DNA of 64,000 nucleotides, taken from contig JBGSIC010000004.1 in NCBI GenBank assembly GCA_041751875.1, positions 62,001 to 126,000 of the forward strand. The letters run 5' to 3'. Every line of letters begins with the position of its first letter. Within the stretch, counting starts at the first letter, position 1. Of the stretch, positions 42,365 to 50,974 are shown piece by piece. A model generated the notes under the pieces. It worked only from the letters and a program-made list of their open reading frames with translations. It was not told the origin of the DNA and made no database searches. Both the position numbers and the translations under genes were made by a program. The DNA is from JBGSIC01 sp041751875. GTDB taxonomy: Bacteria > Bdellovibrionota > FAC87 > UBA2466 > JACKAF01.

Positions 42365-42763
42365 TTAGTAAACCGCACGTGGGCCGTCTTGAAGGCACAT
42401 ATCGCGGATCTGCTTGATCTCATAAACAACGCGATCTTTAAAACGCAAACCCGCTGGAGAAAGTGAGGTGCCTTTGATGGTCTGATAGATATCGAGCGCT
42501 TCCACCAGGCTGTAGAAGTGCTTTTTTGAACCTTCTGATAACCCCGAGAGGAAACCTTTTACATCGAATTCCACTCCCATTGGCTGCGGTGCACTAGAGG
42601 CCGTCACTACATCCACTGCCGCTAGAGATAAATCAGATTTCTCACTGCGTTGGAAAAGCTGGGCGCAGTAAATGAGATGCTGCAGCACAGAAAGTTCTTC
42701 TTCGTCGCTCGGGACGATGGACTCAAGCACTTTACTGACTTTAACGCCGGAAAAGATAATCAT
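42365..42763 (-). CDS. Small soluble protein, unknown
   Basis: A 132-residue protein without a signal peptide or membrane helix. It is mostly helical and charged (LSVLQHLIYCAQLFQRSEKS; LRFKDRVVYEIKQIRDMCLQ). I recognise no family. No good ribosome site precedes the ATG at 42763, so the gene is supported mainly by an uninterrupted frame with coding-like composition. It lies between the FkbM gene and kdsB on the same strand, upstream of the palindromic element. Confidence 0.45.
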   Translation of the reverse strand: MIIFSGVKVSKVLESIVPSDEEELSVLQHLIYCAQLFQRSEKSDLSLAAVDVVTASSAPQPMGVEFDVKGFLSGLSEGSKKHFYSLVEALDIYQTIKGTSLSPAGLRFKDRVVYEIKQIRDMCLQDGPRAVY

Positions 42764-42880
42764 AAATTGGAGTTGGGGTGTGTATTAGCTATATCGGTGC
42801 TTGCCCAAAAAATTTTACCCCTAACCCGTAACTCTTTTTACCGAGAGTTGAGGAGCGTCGCAAGAAATAAGTCGGGGAAT

Positions 42881-43735
42881 TTATGCTCTGGAAGCGCGAA
42901 TCAGGCCCGCCGCCATCGCGGGTTCGGCAAGAACTTCAACCTGGTTGAACCCATTTTCTTTCAGCTTGGCCACGATAAACTCGGAGATGGGTTCAGAACG
43001 CGTGTGTTTGACGCCGTCATGATACTCGACAGCCACTTTTTTGATCCGCTTGAGATCACCTGCCGAGGCACCTTCAAAAATGTCTGACTCGGCGCCTTCT
43101 ACGTCCATTTTCATCACATCGATGCTGGGCGCCTGGCATAAATCGAGCGCTTGGCCCAGGGAAATACACTGCACCGTTTCGGTTTTATCTTTCTGGACAC
43201 TCGGTGATTCGTAGAGTGACCGCGAGCCAGCATACTTCGCCGCAAAAAGCTTTCGGTCTTGCTCCTGGCTCGACAATCCAAACGGGTAAACAGAAATGCG
43301 GTCCCTTAACCCATTGATGGAGATGTTCTCCTGAAGGCGCATCCGCGTCTCGGAGGCAGGTTCGAAGCAATGGACCCTCACGCCGGGACAGCGATACTGG
43401 CAATGCAAAGCAAACATCCCGATATTCGCCCCTACGTCCATGATCACCTGATTGGGTTGCAGCTTGTGAAAGCCGCCCGCGAAGTAGCAATCTTGAACAA
43501 AAATCTCAAAAAAGAGCACATGAATGGGGTCCGCCTTGGAATACCGTAGTCGATACCCATTACGAAAGCGCAGTTCTTGAATGCCGTTTGGCTCAGCGCG
43601 GCTATAGGTCACCGGCCAGTTGCGTAGGTAGTAGAAGCGCTTAAGAAAACTTTGAAAACGCTGGGGAATTTCGCCGGCCGCAAGCTTTGGGATCATAGAA
43701 GTCTCGAAAGTTGAGCTACCCCCACTTTTCGACAC
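42881..43735 (-). CDS. FkbM-family methyltransferase
   Basis: A 284-residue methyltransferase. PNQVIMDVGANIGMFALHCQ (about 96-115) is the SAM-binding motif of the FkbM family, then VRVHCFEPASETRMRLQENI, and SIDVMKMDVEGAESDIFEGA (about 204-223), the hallmark KxDVEGxE block. Such enzymes often methylate sugars of surface polymers. GTG at 43735 is the longest start; ATG at 43696 (13 codons later) is equally possible and neither has a clear ribosome site. It lies 31 nt after the DUF1554 lipoprotein gene, within a leftward run of envelope and sugar genes. Confidence 0.78.
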   Translation of the reverse strand: MSKSGGSSTFETSMIPKLAAGEIPQRFQSFLKRFYYLRNWPVTYSRAEPNGIQELRFRNGYRLRYSKADPIHVLFFEIFVQDCYFAGGFHKLQPNQVIMDVGANIGMFALHCQYRCPGVRVHCFEPASETRMRLQENISINGLRDRISVYPFGLSSQEQDRKLFAAKYAGSRSLYESPSVQKDKTETVQCISLGQALDLCQAPSIDVMKMDVEGAESDIFEGASAGDLKRIKKVAVEYHDGVKHTRSEPISEFIVAKLKENGFNQVEVLAEPAMAAGLIRASRA

Positions 43736-43766
43736 TTCTATCTGATTTGATTAATTCGTGCCTGAA

Positions 43767-45518
43767 TTACTGGCTAATACAATAGAGATGGTAACGATCG
43801 TCACAGTCTTCTTCGTCATCCCCAATCCACTCATCGTCTAAATCGCCCGTGTCACCCACCCGGCCTTCATCGTCATCATCCGCTGAAGTCCAGTTGTTGC
43901 AAGTATCGCCGCTCCGGTTGCCACCTGCATTGGATCCAGTCCAGACATCTACGGAAGGGGCAAACGCACCATTAATAAGGGGAATGACTTGAGCGATACT
44001 GCCGGCCCAAAGTCCGCCGGGCTGAGATACGAGCTGTCCCGCGGTACCATAAACAGGGCCTACCAAAGCGATCCTATCTCTCGCGCTGATCGAAGTGGTG
44101 GAAAGAATCGCTTTCCAAGGACGATCCGCGCGCTTGCCCACGGCTCGAGCCTGGAAGGTACAAATCGCATCGGCGCGGTCAACGCCTGAGAGATGCGCGA
44201 CTGCCGCATTTTCCCCTGCGTAGAAATTAGAGCCAACCATATTTCCATGGTAGGCATCGACCGTTCGAAAAGCCCAATGATCCGTAGGACCGGCCACGGA
44301 GACCGACACTGTTCTTGATACACCTCCGGAACAGTTCAAAGTATAAACGGTGTTTTGCACAAGATTGCTGTCCGTAAAACTTCCTGAATTGCCTGAGCCT
44401 TTAGCGGTATCAACACCCCCGCGGTAAACTGAGCAGCCCGAGGCGTTCGTCGTACTCCAAGTAACTGTCGTGGAACCGTTATAAACAATGCTCAAAGGAC
44501 TCGCGCTGATATTCAAAACTGGAAGAGGATCCGCAACTGGTACTGATTGAGATACTTCCGCGAAGTTAGGTTTCGAATCGCGGCATTTCACTTTGAAAGT
44601 GGAAGTAGATTGAAGATTGGTAACCGTGAAGGTTCCTTGAGCTGCGCGTTCTCCACCGATAGCGTTAGAACCATTAAAAAGAACGCAAGCATCCGCGTCG
44701 GTTGAGCTCCAGACCAGGTCGACCTGTCCACCAATGGCCAAGGGGCTCGGCTTATTGGCCCAATTTAAAGTCAAGGCGGCTGTCGGCGCAGGACTTGCAG
44801 AAATGCCCACGGTCGCGGAGGCGTTTCCGTAAGAGCCCGTGCAAGTAGCTTGGTATATATACGAGCCCGCAGTTAATTCTCCTGTGGAGAACGTACCGGT
44901 GGGCTCGCTGGAAAGGTTCGTTAACGGGAGTCCGTTTTTCGTAAACGAACAAGTCGAAACATCGGTTCCAATCCAGGCAATCGTGAGATCACCACGGAAA
45001 GGTACTTCATCTACGCTCACCAAGTTTTCGGTGAAGAATTCTACTTTGGGAGTGATGGTGACAGGGGGAAGACTGACTTCAACCGAGCCGCTGCATGTTT
45101 CATTGGAGCCCGCCAACTCAACTTCAAATTCATAAGTGCCGATCTTTCCCAATGTCACATCGAGTGTATGATTTGAGCGGCTAGAAGTAGGAAGCGCGGT
45201 TTCAAGTTCATACGGTAAACCAGACTCTTCGTTCACAACAGATACGCGCGCCGGGCCGTCTTCTATGCCAACTCGAAGTTTTACTGCGGCTGGGTTCGTT
45301 AAAACTCCCAACGTATTAGCTTCCGCCGTAACAGAAGACGGACTAAAAGAAAGTTCGCAAGTCGCCTGCGTAACCACGGGCACCGATGGAAACTCGGGGA
45401 CATCATTATCGCCACCAACGATACTGGCTTGGCGATTGTTGCAACCCGCTCCAAAAACAAGGGCAAGATTGCAAAGAAACAAAACCTGGAGAAATCGTTT
45501 CGGTGTTGTCATTTTCAT
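43767..45518 (-). CDS. Surface lipoprotein with three Ig-like repeats and a DUF1554 C-terminal domain
   Basis: A 583-residue lipoprotein starting at the ATG 45518; the lipobox VFGAGC puts the lipidated cysteine at about 26. Residues 150-430 hold three tandem repeats of about 85 residues, each with W-S/G-T-D/N-A-x-C near the start and a second cysteine about 45 residues on (ATCTGSYG, KVKCRDSK, LNCSGG), suggesting one disulfide per domain. The last 160 residues match DUF1554: RPWKAILSTTSISARDRIAL, VDVWTGSNAGGNRSGDTCNN and a final YHLYCISQ, known from Leptospira and related surface proteins. An Asp-rich stretch near the C-terminus may bind calcium. Role probably adhesion or surface display. Confidence 0.72.
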   Translation of the reverse strand: MKMTTPKRFLQVLFLCNLALVFGAGCNNRQASIVGGDNDVPEFPSVPVVTQATCELSFSPSSVTAEANTLGVLTNPAAVKLRVGIEDGPARVSVVNEESGLPYELETALPTSSRSNHTLDVTLGKIGTYEFEVELAGSNETCSGSVEVSLPPVTITPKVEFFTENLVSVDEVPFRGDLTIAWIGTDVSTCSFTKNGLPLTNLSSEPTGTFSTGELTAGSYIYQATCTGSYGNASATVGISASPAPTAALTLNWANKPSPLAIGGQVDLVWSSTDADACVLFNGSNAIGGERAAQGTFTVTNLQSTSTFKVKCRDSKPNFAEVSQSVPVADPLPVLNISASPLSIVYNGSTTVTWSTTNASGCSVYRGGVDTAKGSGNSGSFTDSNLVQNTVYTLNCSGGVSRTVSVSVAGPTDHWAFRTVDAYHGNMVGSNFYAGENAAVAHLSGVDRADAICTFQARAVGKRADRPWKAILSTTSISARDRIALVGPVYGTAGQLVSQPGGLWAGSIAQVIPLINGAFAPSVDVWTGSNAGGNRSGDTCNNWTSADDDDEGRVGDTGDLDDEWIGDDEEDCDDRYHLYCISQ

Positions 45519-45582
45519 AAAGATTCCCGACGAGTGAAATTGCAAAAGCAGGTTGAGGTTTCAAAGGGTGAGGCGGATCTTA

Positions 45583-45696
45583 GGATGCGTTCCAAGCGCA
45601 GTAGAGTGCAAGGCGTATACCACTGGGACTCAGCCTGAGGGGCTGGAGGGGCGCACGAACAGTGTGGGCATCCGAAGCGCGACGGTGAGTAACCGT
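45583..45696. other. Hairpin-rich non-coding segment upstream of the lipoprotein gene
   Basis: In the 251-nt gap between the lipoprotein start and the epimerase stop, GGATGC (45583-45588) faces GCATCC (45668-45673), CTCAG-C-CTGAG lies at 45629-45639, and ACGGT-GAGTA-ACCGT lies at 45682-45696. The outer motif resembles the GCGCATC ends of the element at 42115, but pairing of the interior is poor. It could be a decayed repeat or a leader structure. No gene seen. Confidence 0.35.
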
Positions 45697-45769
45697 GAAT
45701 TAACTCAATTACTTACCTCAATGTTGAAGCTTCAGGCGGGCCTGTAAAGAGGCTGAGCGAAAGGTGTGC

Positions 45770-46789
45770 CTAGGAGGATTTGCGTTCGGACCACGAAGCC
45801 CGTTCGGCAAGCAAAAGGTCTAGGCCTTCGGCCAAGGAAAGCGTGGAATGAAAGCCTAACCAGGCTTCGGCTCGCGCGGGACTTCCCACCGAGGCAAGAA
45901 TTTCCCCAGTTCGCGCTTTTTCAAAAAGAGTCGGAAGCTGCTTGAGTTGCGGATACAAGCGCGCAGTATTTTCGCGAATTTGTTTTAGCAGCGTGGCTAC
46001 ACTGACAGATTTGCCCGTTGCCACATTACACACTTGTCCCAACATAGCGCCTGATTCGGTCAACGCTGCTAAAAGGTTGGCGCGCACGACTTCTTCCACG
46101 AAAATAAAATCGCGCGTTTGCTCCCCGTTCCCAAAAATCGTGGGCGCCTTTTCCGTGAGTACACACTCGATAAACTTGGGGATCACTGCTGCGTAGGTGC
46201 CTTGAGGATTCTGTCGTGGGCCATACACATTGAAGTATCGAAGTCCTACCGTCTCCAGGTCGTAGCGTTCAAAGTAAGCATGAGCATCCTGTTCATTGTG
46301 CATCTTCGAAAGTCCATAAGGAGAAAGCGGCTTTAGGGGATCCGTCTCCTCCTGGATTTTTTTCGTGGAATCCCCGTAAACCGCAGAACTCGACGCATAC
46401 ACGACTCGCTTCACGCGTGACCATCGAGCTGCTTCCAGAATATTTTGAAATCCTTTTCGGTTGATGCGATCTGTGCGCGCAGGGTCCTTCATGCATTCCA
46501 CCACACTCACCAAGGCAGCATGATGGAAAATGAAGTCGACCTTCTCAGTTGCTTTCTGGCAGGTGGGAAAACTTTCAATGGAGCCTTCAATGATTTTGAA
46601 TCGTTCGCGCCCGATAAGACCGTTCAGATTCTCCCGCTTTCCCGAGCTAAGATTGTCCAGGCAAACCACTTCGCATCCCAGTTCATGGAGTGAAGCACAG
46701 AGGTGCGATCCAATAAATCCCGCTCCTCCGGTTACCAGAACGCGGGAGCGTGGAAAACGAAGCGAATGATTTTTAGTTTCACGCGTCAC
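45770..46789 (-). CDS. NAD-dependent nucleotide-sugar epimerase/dehydratase
   Basis: A 339-residue extended short-chain dehydrogenase. VLVTGGAGFIGSHLCASLHE (about 18-37) is the NAD-binding loop; VVYASSSAVYGDS and LSPYGLSKMHNEQ carry the Ser-Tyr-x3-Lys catalytic set; GLRYFNVYGPRQNP and TIFGNGEQTRDFIFVEEVVR are typical of UDP-glucose/UDP-GlcNAc 4-epimerases. It probably supplies a UDP-sugar for surface glycan. The start is GTG at 46789 with GAGGACA upstream. It is divergent from the GT4 gene, and the shared 124-nt gap holds both promoters. Confidence 0.85.
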   Translation of the reverse strand: MTRETKNHSLRFPRSRVLVTGGAGFIGSHLCASLHELGCEVVCLDNLSSGKRENLNGLIGRERFKIIEGSIESFPTCQKATEKVDFIFHHAALVSVVECMKDPARTDRINRKGFQNILEAARWSRVKRVVYASSSAVYGDSTKKIQEETDPLKPLSPYGLSKMHNEQDAHAYFERYDLETVGLRYFNVYGPRQNPQGTYAAVIPKFIECVLTEKAPTIFGNGEQTRDFIFVEEVVRANLLAALTESGAMLGQVCNVATGKSVSVATLLKQIRENTARLYPQLKQLPTLFEKARTGEILASVGSPARAEAWLGFHSTLSLAEGLDLLLAERASWSERKSS

Positions 46790-46913
46790 GGGATTGTCCT
46801 CTTCACTGGACTTTTCGGAAGCTAGACAGATAAAATGAACCGTCAGTTCGAATTACCCCGTTCTCTTAACGCTTTATCTAACCTTCGAGGCTTCTCTGGC
46901 CCGCGTCCTCTAT

Positions 46914-48080
46914 ATGATTACCGCGTCGCGTTCGGCGCTTTTGTTACGCGGTCAGTTAAGCTTTCTCCAGGCAAATGGCTTTACGATTGGCCTTGTGGCC
47001 TCCGATGGCCCTCAACTTCGCAAGACGGCAGAGGAGGAAGGGGTGGAAGTCTTCCCCCTCCCTTTTGAACGAGAAATGAGCCCGTTACGCGATGCCGTCG
47101 CTCTTCTCCAGCTTCATTCTCTTATCCGTTCCTGGAAACCCGATGTGGTCATCGCAGCGACACCGAAAGCAGGCCTTCTCGGCATGCTCGCCGCGAAACA
47201 AGCCGGAGTTCCGCACCGCATCTACCATCTCTGGGGGCTTCCGTGGGAAAGCCGGTCAGGAATTAAGAAAAGAATCTTGGGGGCAACGGAAAAACTGGCC
47301 TCTGCATGCGCCCATGAAGTCTGGCCGGTGAGTCACTCCTTGCAGGAGAGTTATGTGGGTGCTGACTTTTGCTCGCTGGAAAAAACGCATGTCATCGCAC
47401 AAGGTTCTTCGAATGGAATCAATCCGGAACTGTTCGCGCCTCCCTCTGTAATTCAACGAGAAAAGTTGCGCGCAGAACTGGAACTACCCAGCAATGTCCC
47501 TGTTCTGGGCTACGTGGGAAGACTGACCCCGGACAAAGGTTTCCGTGCTCTGTGGGAAAGCTATCTCAATACGCGAAAGTCTTTTCCCAAAACCCATCTA
47601 CTTGTTGTGGGAGATGTCGATTTTTCCACGCCAGCCATGGAAAGTATTCTGCACGAGATGCGGAACGATTCTCAAGTGCGCCTTACAGGACTCATTGAGA
47701 ATCCCGCGCCTTACTATGGGCTGATGACTCTCTTGGTATTCCCATCCCACCGGGAAGGATTCCCCAATGTGGTACTTGAAGCCGCACTCAACGAAGTTCC
47801 CGCGGTAGGTTACCGGGTAACTGGTGTTATGGATGCCATCATTGACGGGGAAACAGGACGAGTCGTCCCCTTCCTCGAGCAAAGTGCGCTGAACAGCGCG
47901 GTTGCCTCGTATTTGACAAACCCTTCTTTGAAGAAGTTGCATGGCGCGAACGCCCGACAAAGAGCCATAAGTAAATTTCACTGTGAGATTATTTGGCGAG
48001 CGATCAAAGAAGCAATCGATAGGCGGCTGCAATATCCGGTAACGAGTAAAAGTAATCCCTTGCGAACTCGTGCGTCTTAG
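46914..48080 (+). CDS. GT4-family glycosyltransferase
   Basis: A 388-residue (or slightly longer) transferase. The acceptor half has LLRGQLSFLQANGFTIGLVA, then TPKAGLLGMLAAKQAGVPHR and YHLWGLPWESRSG; the donor half has LGYVGRLTPDKGFRAL and VFPSHREGFPNVVLEAALNE, the E-x7-E nucleotide-sugar motif. It resembles the CapM/WcfI-type transferases of capsule and O-antigen loci. The ATG at 46914 starts in the middle of the first strand (RVLYMITASRS); a CTG at 46896, preceded by GAGG at 5 nt, would restore that strand and may be the true start. Its stop overlaps the convergent kinase stop by 4 nt. Confidence 0.82.
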   Translation: MITASRSALLLRGQLSFLQANGFTIGLVASDGPQLRKTAEEEGVEVFPLPFEREMSPLRDAVALLQLHSLIRSWKPDVVIAATPKAGLLGMLAAKQAGVPHRIYHLWGLPWESRSGIKKRILGATEKLASACAHEVWPVSHSLQESYVGADFCSLEKTHVIAQGSSNGINPELFAPPSVIQREKLRAELELPSNVPVLGYVGRLTPDKGFRALWESYLNTRKSFPKTHLLVVGDVDFSTPAMESILHEMRNDSQVRLTGLIENPAPYYGLMTLLVFPSHREGFPNVVLEAALNEVPAVGYRVTGVMDAIIDGETGRVVPFLEQSALNSAVASYLTNPSLKKLHGANARQRAISKFHCEIIWRAIKEAIDRRLQYPVTSKSNPLRTRAS

Positions 48081-50908
48081 GCTGAGTGTTTGAGTTTGTA
48101 GTCTTTCCCTCGTTGCAATGCCTCGATCAGGGTATTGAGGTTAAAGGGCTTGGCAACGCAATCGTCACACCCAGCGGCCAAACAATTTTCCTTTTCCTCG
48201 GTCAAAATACGCGCCGTCAACGCGACGATCGGTTTCTTAAAACCCTTCTCACGCAAAATTCGCGTAGCCGCGTATCCATCCATCACAGGCATTTGAATGT
48301 CCATCAAGATGATATCAGGGTTGAGCTGAAGCGCTTGCTCCACACCCTTTTTTCCATTCTCCGCGAACTGGCATTTCGCACCTAGGAACTCAAGGAAGTT
48401 GTGTATGAGAAGTAGGATCTCCTCAGAGTCCTCCACTACGAGAACCCGCATTCCCTTAAATTGAGTACGGATCTCCGTGCTAATTTCTGCTCCCGGCTTT
48501 ATCGCAGAACGGATCATCGTAGGGAGCTTCTCCTTTTCCTCTACTAAAGGCCCAATCCCTATCGTAATTCTAAAAGTGGACCCTTTGCCGGGCGTGCTTT
48601 CCAGAAGTTCAACGTCGCCTCCCAAGGCTCGGGCCAGTTTGCGAGAGAGGACCAACCCCAAACCGGTTCCGCCGTGTGCGCGAGTCGAGCTGCTGTCCGC
48701 CTGTACAAACGGCTGAAAAATCTTTCCCCGTTGCAACGGAGTCAGGCCTGTCCCCGTGTCAGTCACCAACAATTCAACCTGAGCATCTGCAGAAGATACC
48801 TTTTGTAGTAACCTGACTCCGATATCGATCGTTCCTTGATCCGTAAACTTGATTGCATTACCTACAATATTATTGACGATCTGCCGCAGCTTAACCGGAT
48901 CGGTGTACACGTTGGCCGGCACCGCCTCATCAATATGGATATGCATCTGCAATCCTTTTACTCCGGCCTGGCTGCGAAGAATCTCCAAAACTTCCCGCAG
49001 TTCCGTCGCGATGGGGAAGTGGACTTTATCGATTTCTATTTTGCCTGCCTCGACCTTCGACAGATCCAAAATATCGTCAATCAGCTCTTTGAGATGACGC
49101 GCGTTCGACTGAATGCGAGAAACATACTCACCGCGTTCTTCACGTGAGCAATCGTCGGTCACCATAATCTCAGAAAAACCCACGATGGCTGTCAGGGGAG
49201 TGCGAATTTCATGGCTCATATTGGCTAAAAAATCACTCTTTGCGCGGTTTGCTTTCTCTGCTACCTCTTTGGCCTGAGAAAGGCGGCTCTCAGCGAGTTT
49301 TTGGTCGTGAATGTCGGTACACGTACCGTACCATCTGACAATGTTCTCGGACTCATCAAAGATCGGAACGGCCCTTCCCAAGAACCACCGATAGTCGCCC
49401 GTATGCCGATCTTTAAAGCGGTACTCTGCTTCGAAATTTCTCTTTTCTCGAACAGCGCTATCCCAGTCCTTTTTTGCACGCTCTTTGTCGTCAGGGTGGA
49501 TCACCTCAATGAAGTGCCATTTGTTTTCGGATTCCGCAACAACGCCCGTGTATTCGTGCCAACGTCGATTAAAATACTCAGTCACTCCGTCGGGACGCGC
49601 GGTCCAAACAATCTGCGGCATACTATCTGCCAACTGCCGAAATTTCTGTTCACTTTCACGAAGGGCGATTTCCATTTTCTTGCGCACGCCAATATCTTGC
49701 TCAATGGAAGAAATGCCGACAACCTTTCCATTGCCTTCCTTAATCGGAGAGAGAGACACCAAAACGCTGAGTCGTTCGCCACTTTTGGTTACGCGAATCG
49801 TTTCGAATGGCTTCACCATCTCGCCCTCAAAAACTCTTCGGTAAATTTCCTGCAAAGAGTGACTTCGACCAACTGGCACGGTGGGATCGATGTGCCCTCC
49901 AATCACCTCTTGTGCACTAAAACCATAGATGCGTTCCGCGCCCGCGTTCCAACTCAGAATCCGCCCCTCGATAGTCTTACCCACCACCGCGTCTTGCGAA
50001 GAATCTACAATTGCCGCCAGGTGTTCGCGTTGCTTCTCCATGTGACGAAGCTCGGTGATGTCATTTGCCAAAACATAAAATCCTCGTACCTCCCCGTTCC
50101 CTTCCAAACAGGGAACAAAAGTAACGTGATTAATGCGTGGGCCCTTGAGTCGATGAATGTGCTCGCGCTCAAAAGAGGCAATCTGGCCTGAAAGAGCCTG
50201 CTTGATCTGAGGCGCGATACCCTCCACATATTCTTGGCCGAACACGTCCGTCAGACGTTTGCCTTGGATATCTTCCTGACCCCAACCAAACCACTCTTCA
50301 TACTGATTGTTGTTAAAAACGTAGACCAGGTTGCGATCTATAAACGATATCAGCGCCGGCAAAGCGTCCGCTAAGCTGCGAAGCTGCGTTTCGCTTACTT
50401 TCAGCGCTTCGCTTTCTCTTTGCACAGCGGCCGTTTTTGCTTTGAGCTCCAGTTCGACTTCATGCCGTCGAATACAATTAAATAGAGTAGAGAAAAGAGT
50501 GTGATGGCTGAGTTCGTCTTTCTTCAGGTAGCCGTAGGCCCCCTTTGAGATCAAGCCCAGCGCAAGACCTTCTTCTCCCAAACCACTGAGGATAACAACA
50601 GGGAGACCAGGAGCGATTTCGACTAGTCCGGTAAAAGTGCTTTCGCCTCGACTGTCGTGCAAATTGAGATCAAGAAGAACAGCGTCGGGCGATTCCGTGC
50701 GAACAATTTCTTTTGCTTCTCCGAGACTAGTCGTGTGCAGAATCGCCAACGGACCCAACGGAAACTCACGGAGCAACTTTTTGACGAAAAAAGCATCTCC
50801 TTCGTTGTCTTCTACGAGGAGAACTTTGTGAGAGGGAGCTTTCGCATTGAGCCGAAGCTTCTTCTCAGCGTCCTTTTTGGTTTCCGTATCGTTTCCAACC
50901 AAGCTCAT
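48077..50908 (-). CDS. Soluble hybrid histidine kinase: REC-PAS-PAS-PAS-HisKA-HATPase-REC
   Basis: A 943-residue protein with no membrane helix. Order: receiver domain (about 20-145; VLLVEDNEGDAFFVKKLL, phospho-acceptor in AVLLDLNLHD), three PAS domains (about 175-290, 300-420, 425-545; the third with YFNRRWHEYTGV and VIHPDDKERAKKDW), HisKA (FLANMSHEIRTPLTAIVGFS, His near 573), HATPase (NNIVGNAIKFTDQG, GTGLTPLQRG, GGTGLGLVLSRKLA), and a C-terminal receiver (about 815-935; DIILMDIQMPVMDGYAATRI). It starts at the ATG 50908, with AGGA upstream. A cytoplasmic signal integrator that takes phosphate both before and after the kinase core. The adjacent response regulator is a likely partner. Confidence 0.9.
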   Translation of the reverse strand: MSLVGNDTETKKDAEKKLRLNAKAPSHKVLLVEDNEGDAFFVKKLLREFPLGPLAILHTTSLGEAKEIVRTESPDAVLLDLNLHDSRGESTFTGLVEIAPGLPVVILSGLGEEGLALGLISKGAYGYLKKDELSHHTLFSTLFNCIRRHEVELELKAKTAAVQRESEALKVSETQLRSLADALPALISFIDRNLVYVFNNNQYEEWFGWGQEDIQGKRLTDVFGQEYVEGIAPQIKQALSGQIASFEREHIHRLKGPRINHVTFVPCLEGNGEVRGFYVLANDITELRHMEKQREHLAAIVDSSQDAVVGKTIEGRILSWNAGAERIYGFSAQEVIGGHIDPTVPVGRSHSLQEIYRRVFEGEMVKPFETIRVTKSGERLSVLVSLSPIKEGNGKVVGISSIEQDIGVRKKMEIALRESEQKFRQLADSMPQIVWTARPDGVTEYFNRRWHEYTGVVAESENKWHFIEVIHPDDKERAKKDWDSAVREKRNFEAEYRFKDRHTGDYRWFLGRAVPIFDESENIVRWYGTCTDIHDQKLAESRLSQAKEVAEKANRAKSDFLANMSHEIRTPLTAIVGFSEIMVTDDCSREERGEYVSRIQSNARHLKELIDDILDLSKVEAGKIEIDKVHFPIATELREVLEILRSQAGVKGLQMHIHIDEAVPANVYTDPVKLRQIVNNIVGNAIKFTDQGTIDIGVRLLQKVSSADAQVELLVTDTGTGLTPLQRGKIFQPFVQADSSSTRAHGGTGLGLVLSRKLARALGGDVELLESTPGKGSTFRITIGIGPLVEEKEKLPTMIRSAIKPGAEISTEIRTQFKGMRVLVVEDSEEILLLIHNFLEFLGAKCQFAENGKKGVEQALQLNPDIILMDIQMPVMDGYAATRILREKGFKKPIVALTARILTEEKENCLAAGCDDCVAKPFNLNTLIEALQRGKDYKLKHSA

Positions 50909-50974
50909 GTAAGAGTTCCTATGCCCTAAGTCTACGCGCCTAAAAACCAATATTGCATGACGCTCCGCCTTGCC

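Noticed and set aside
42830..42849. AACTCT/AGAGTT hairpin as terminator for the FkbM gene
   Set aside because: Six-pair stem without an adjacent T-run in the transcribed direction.
46835..46914. Frameshift joining the ATG at 46835 to the glycosyltransferase
   Set aside because: The peptide from 46835 does not resemble a glycosyltransferase N-terminus, and a CTG or the ATG at 46914 explains the start without a sequence error.
49301..50191. 296-codon open frame opposite the hybrid kinase
   Set aside because: Antisense to clear PAS domains; no family-like pattern or ribosome site.
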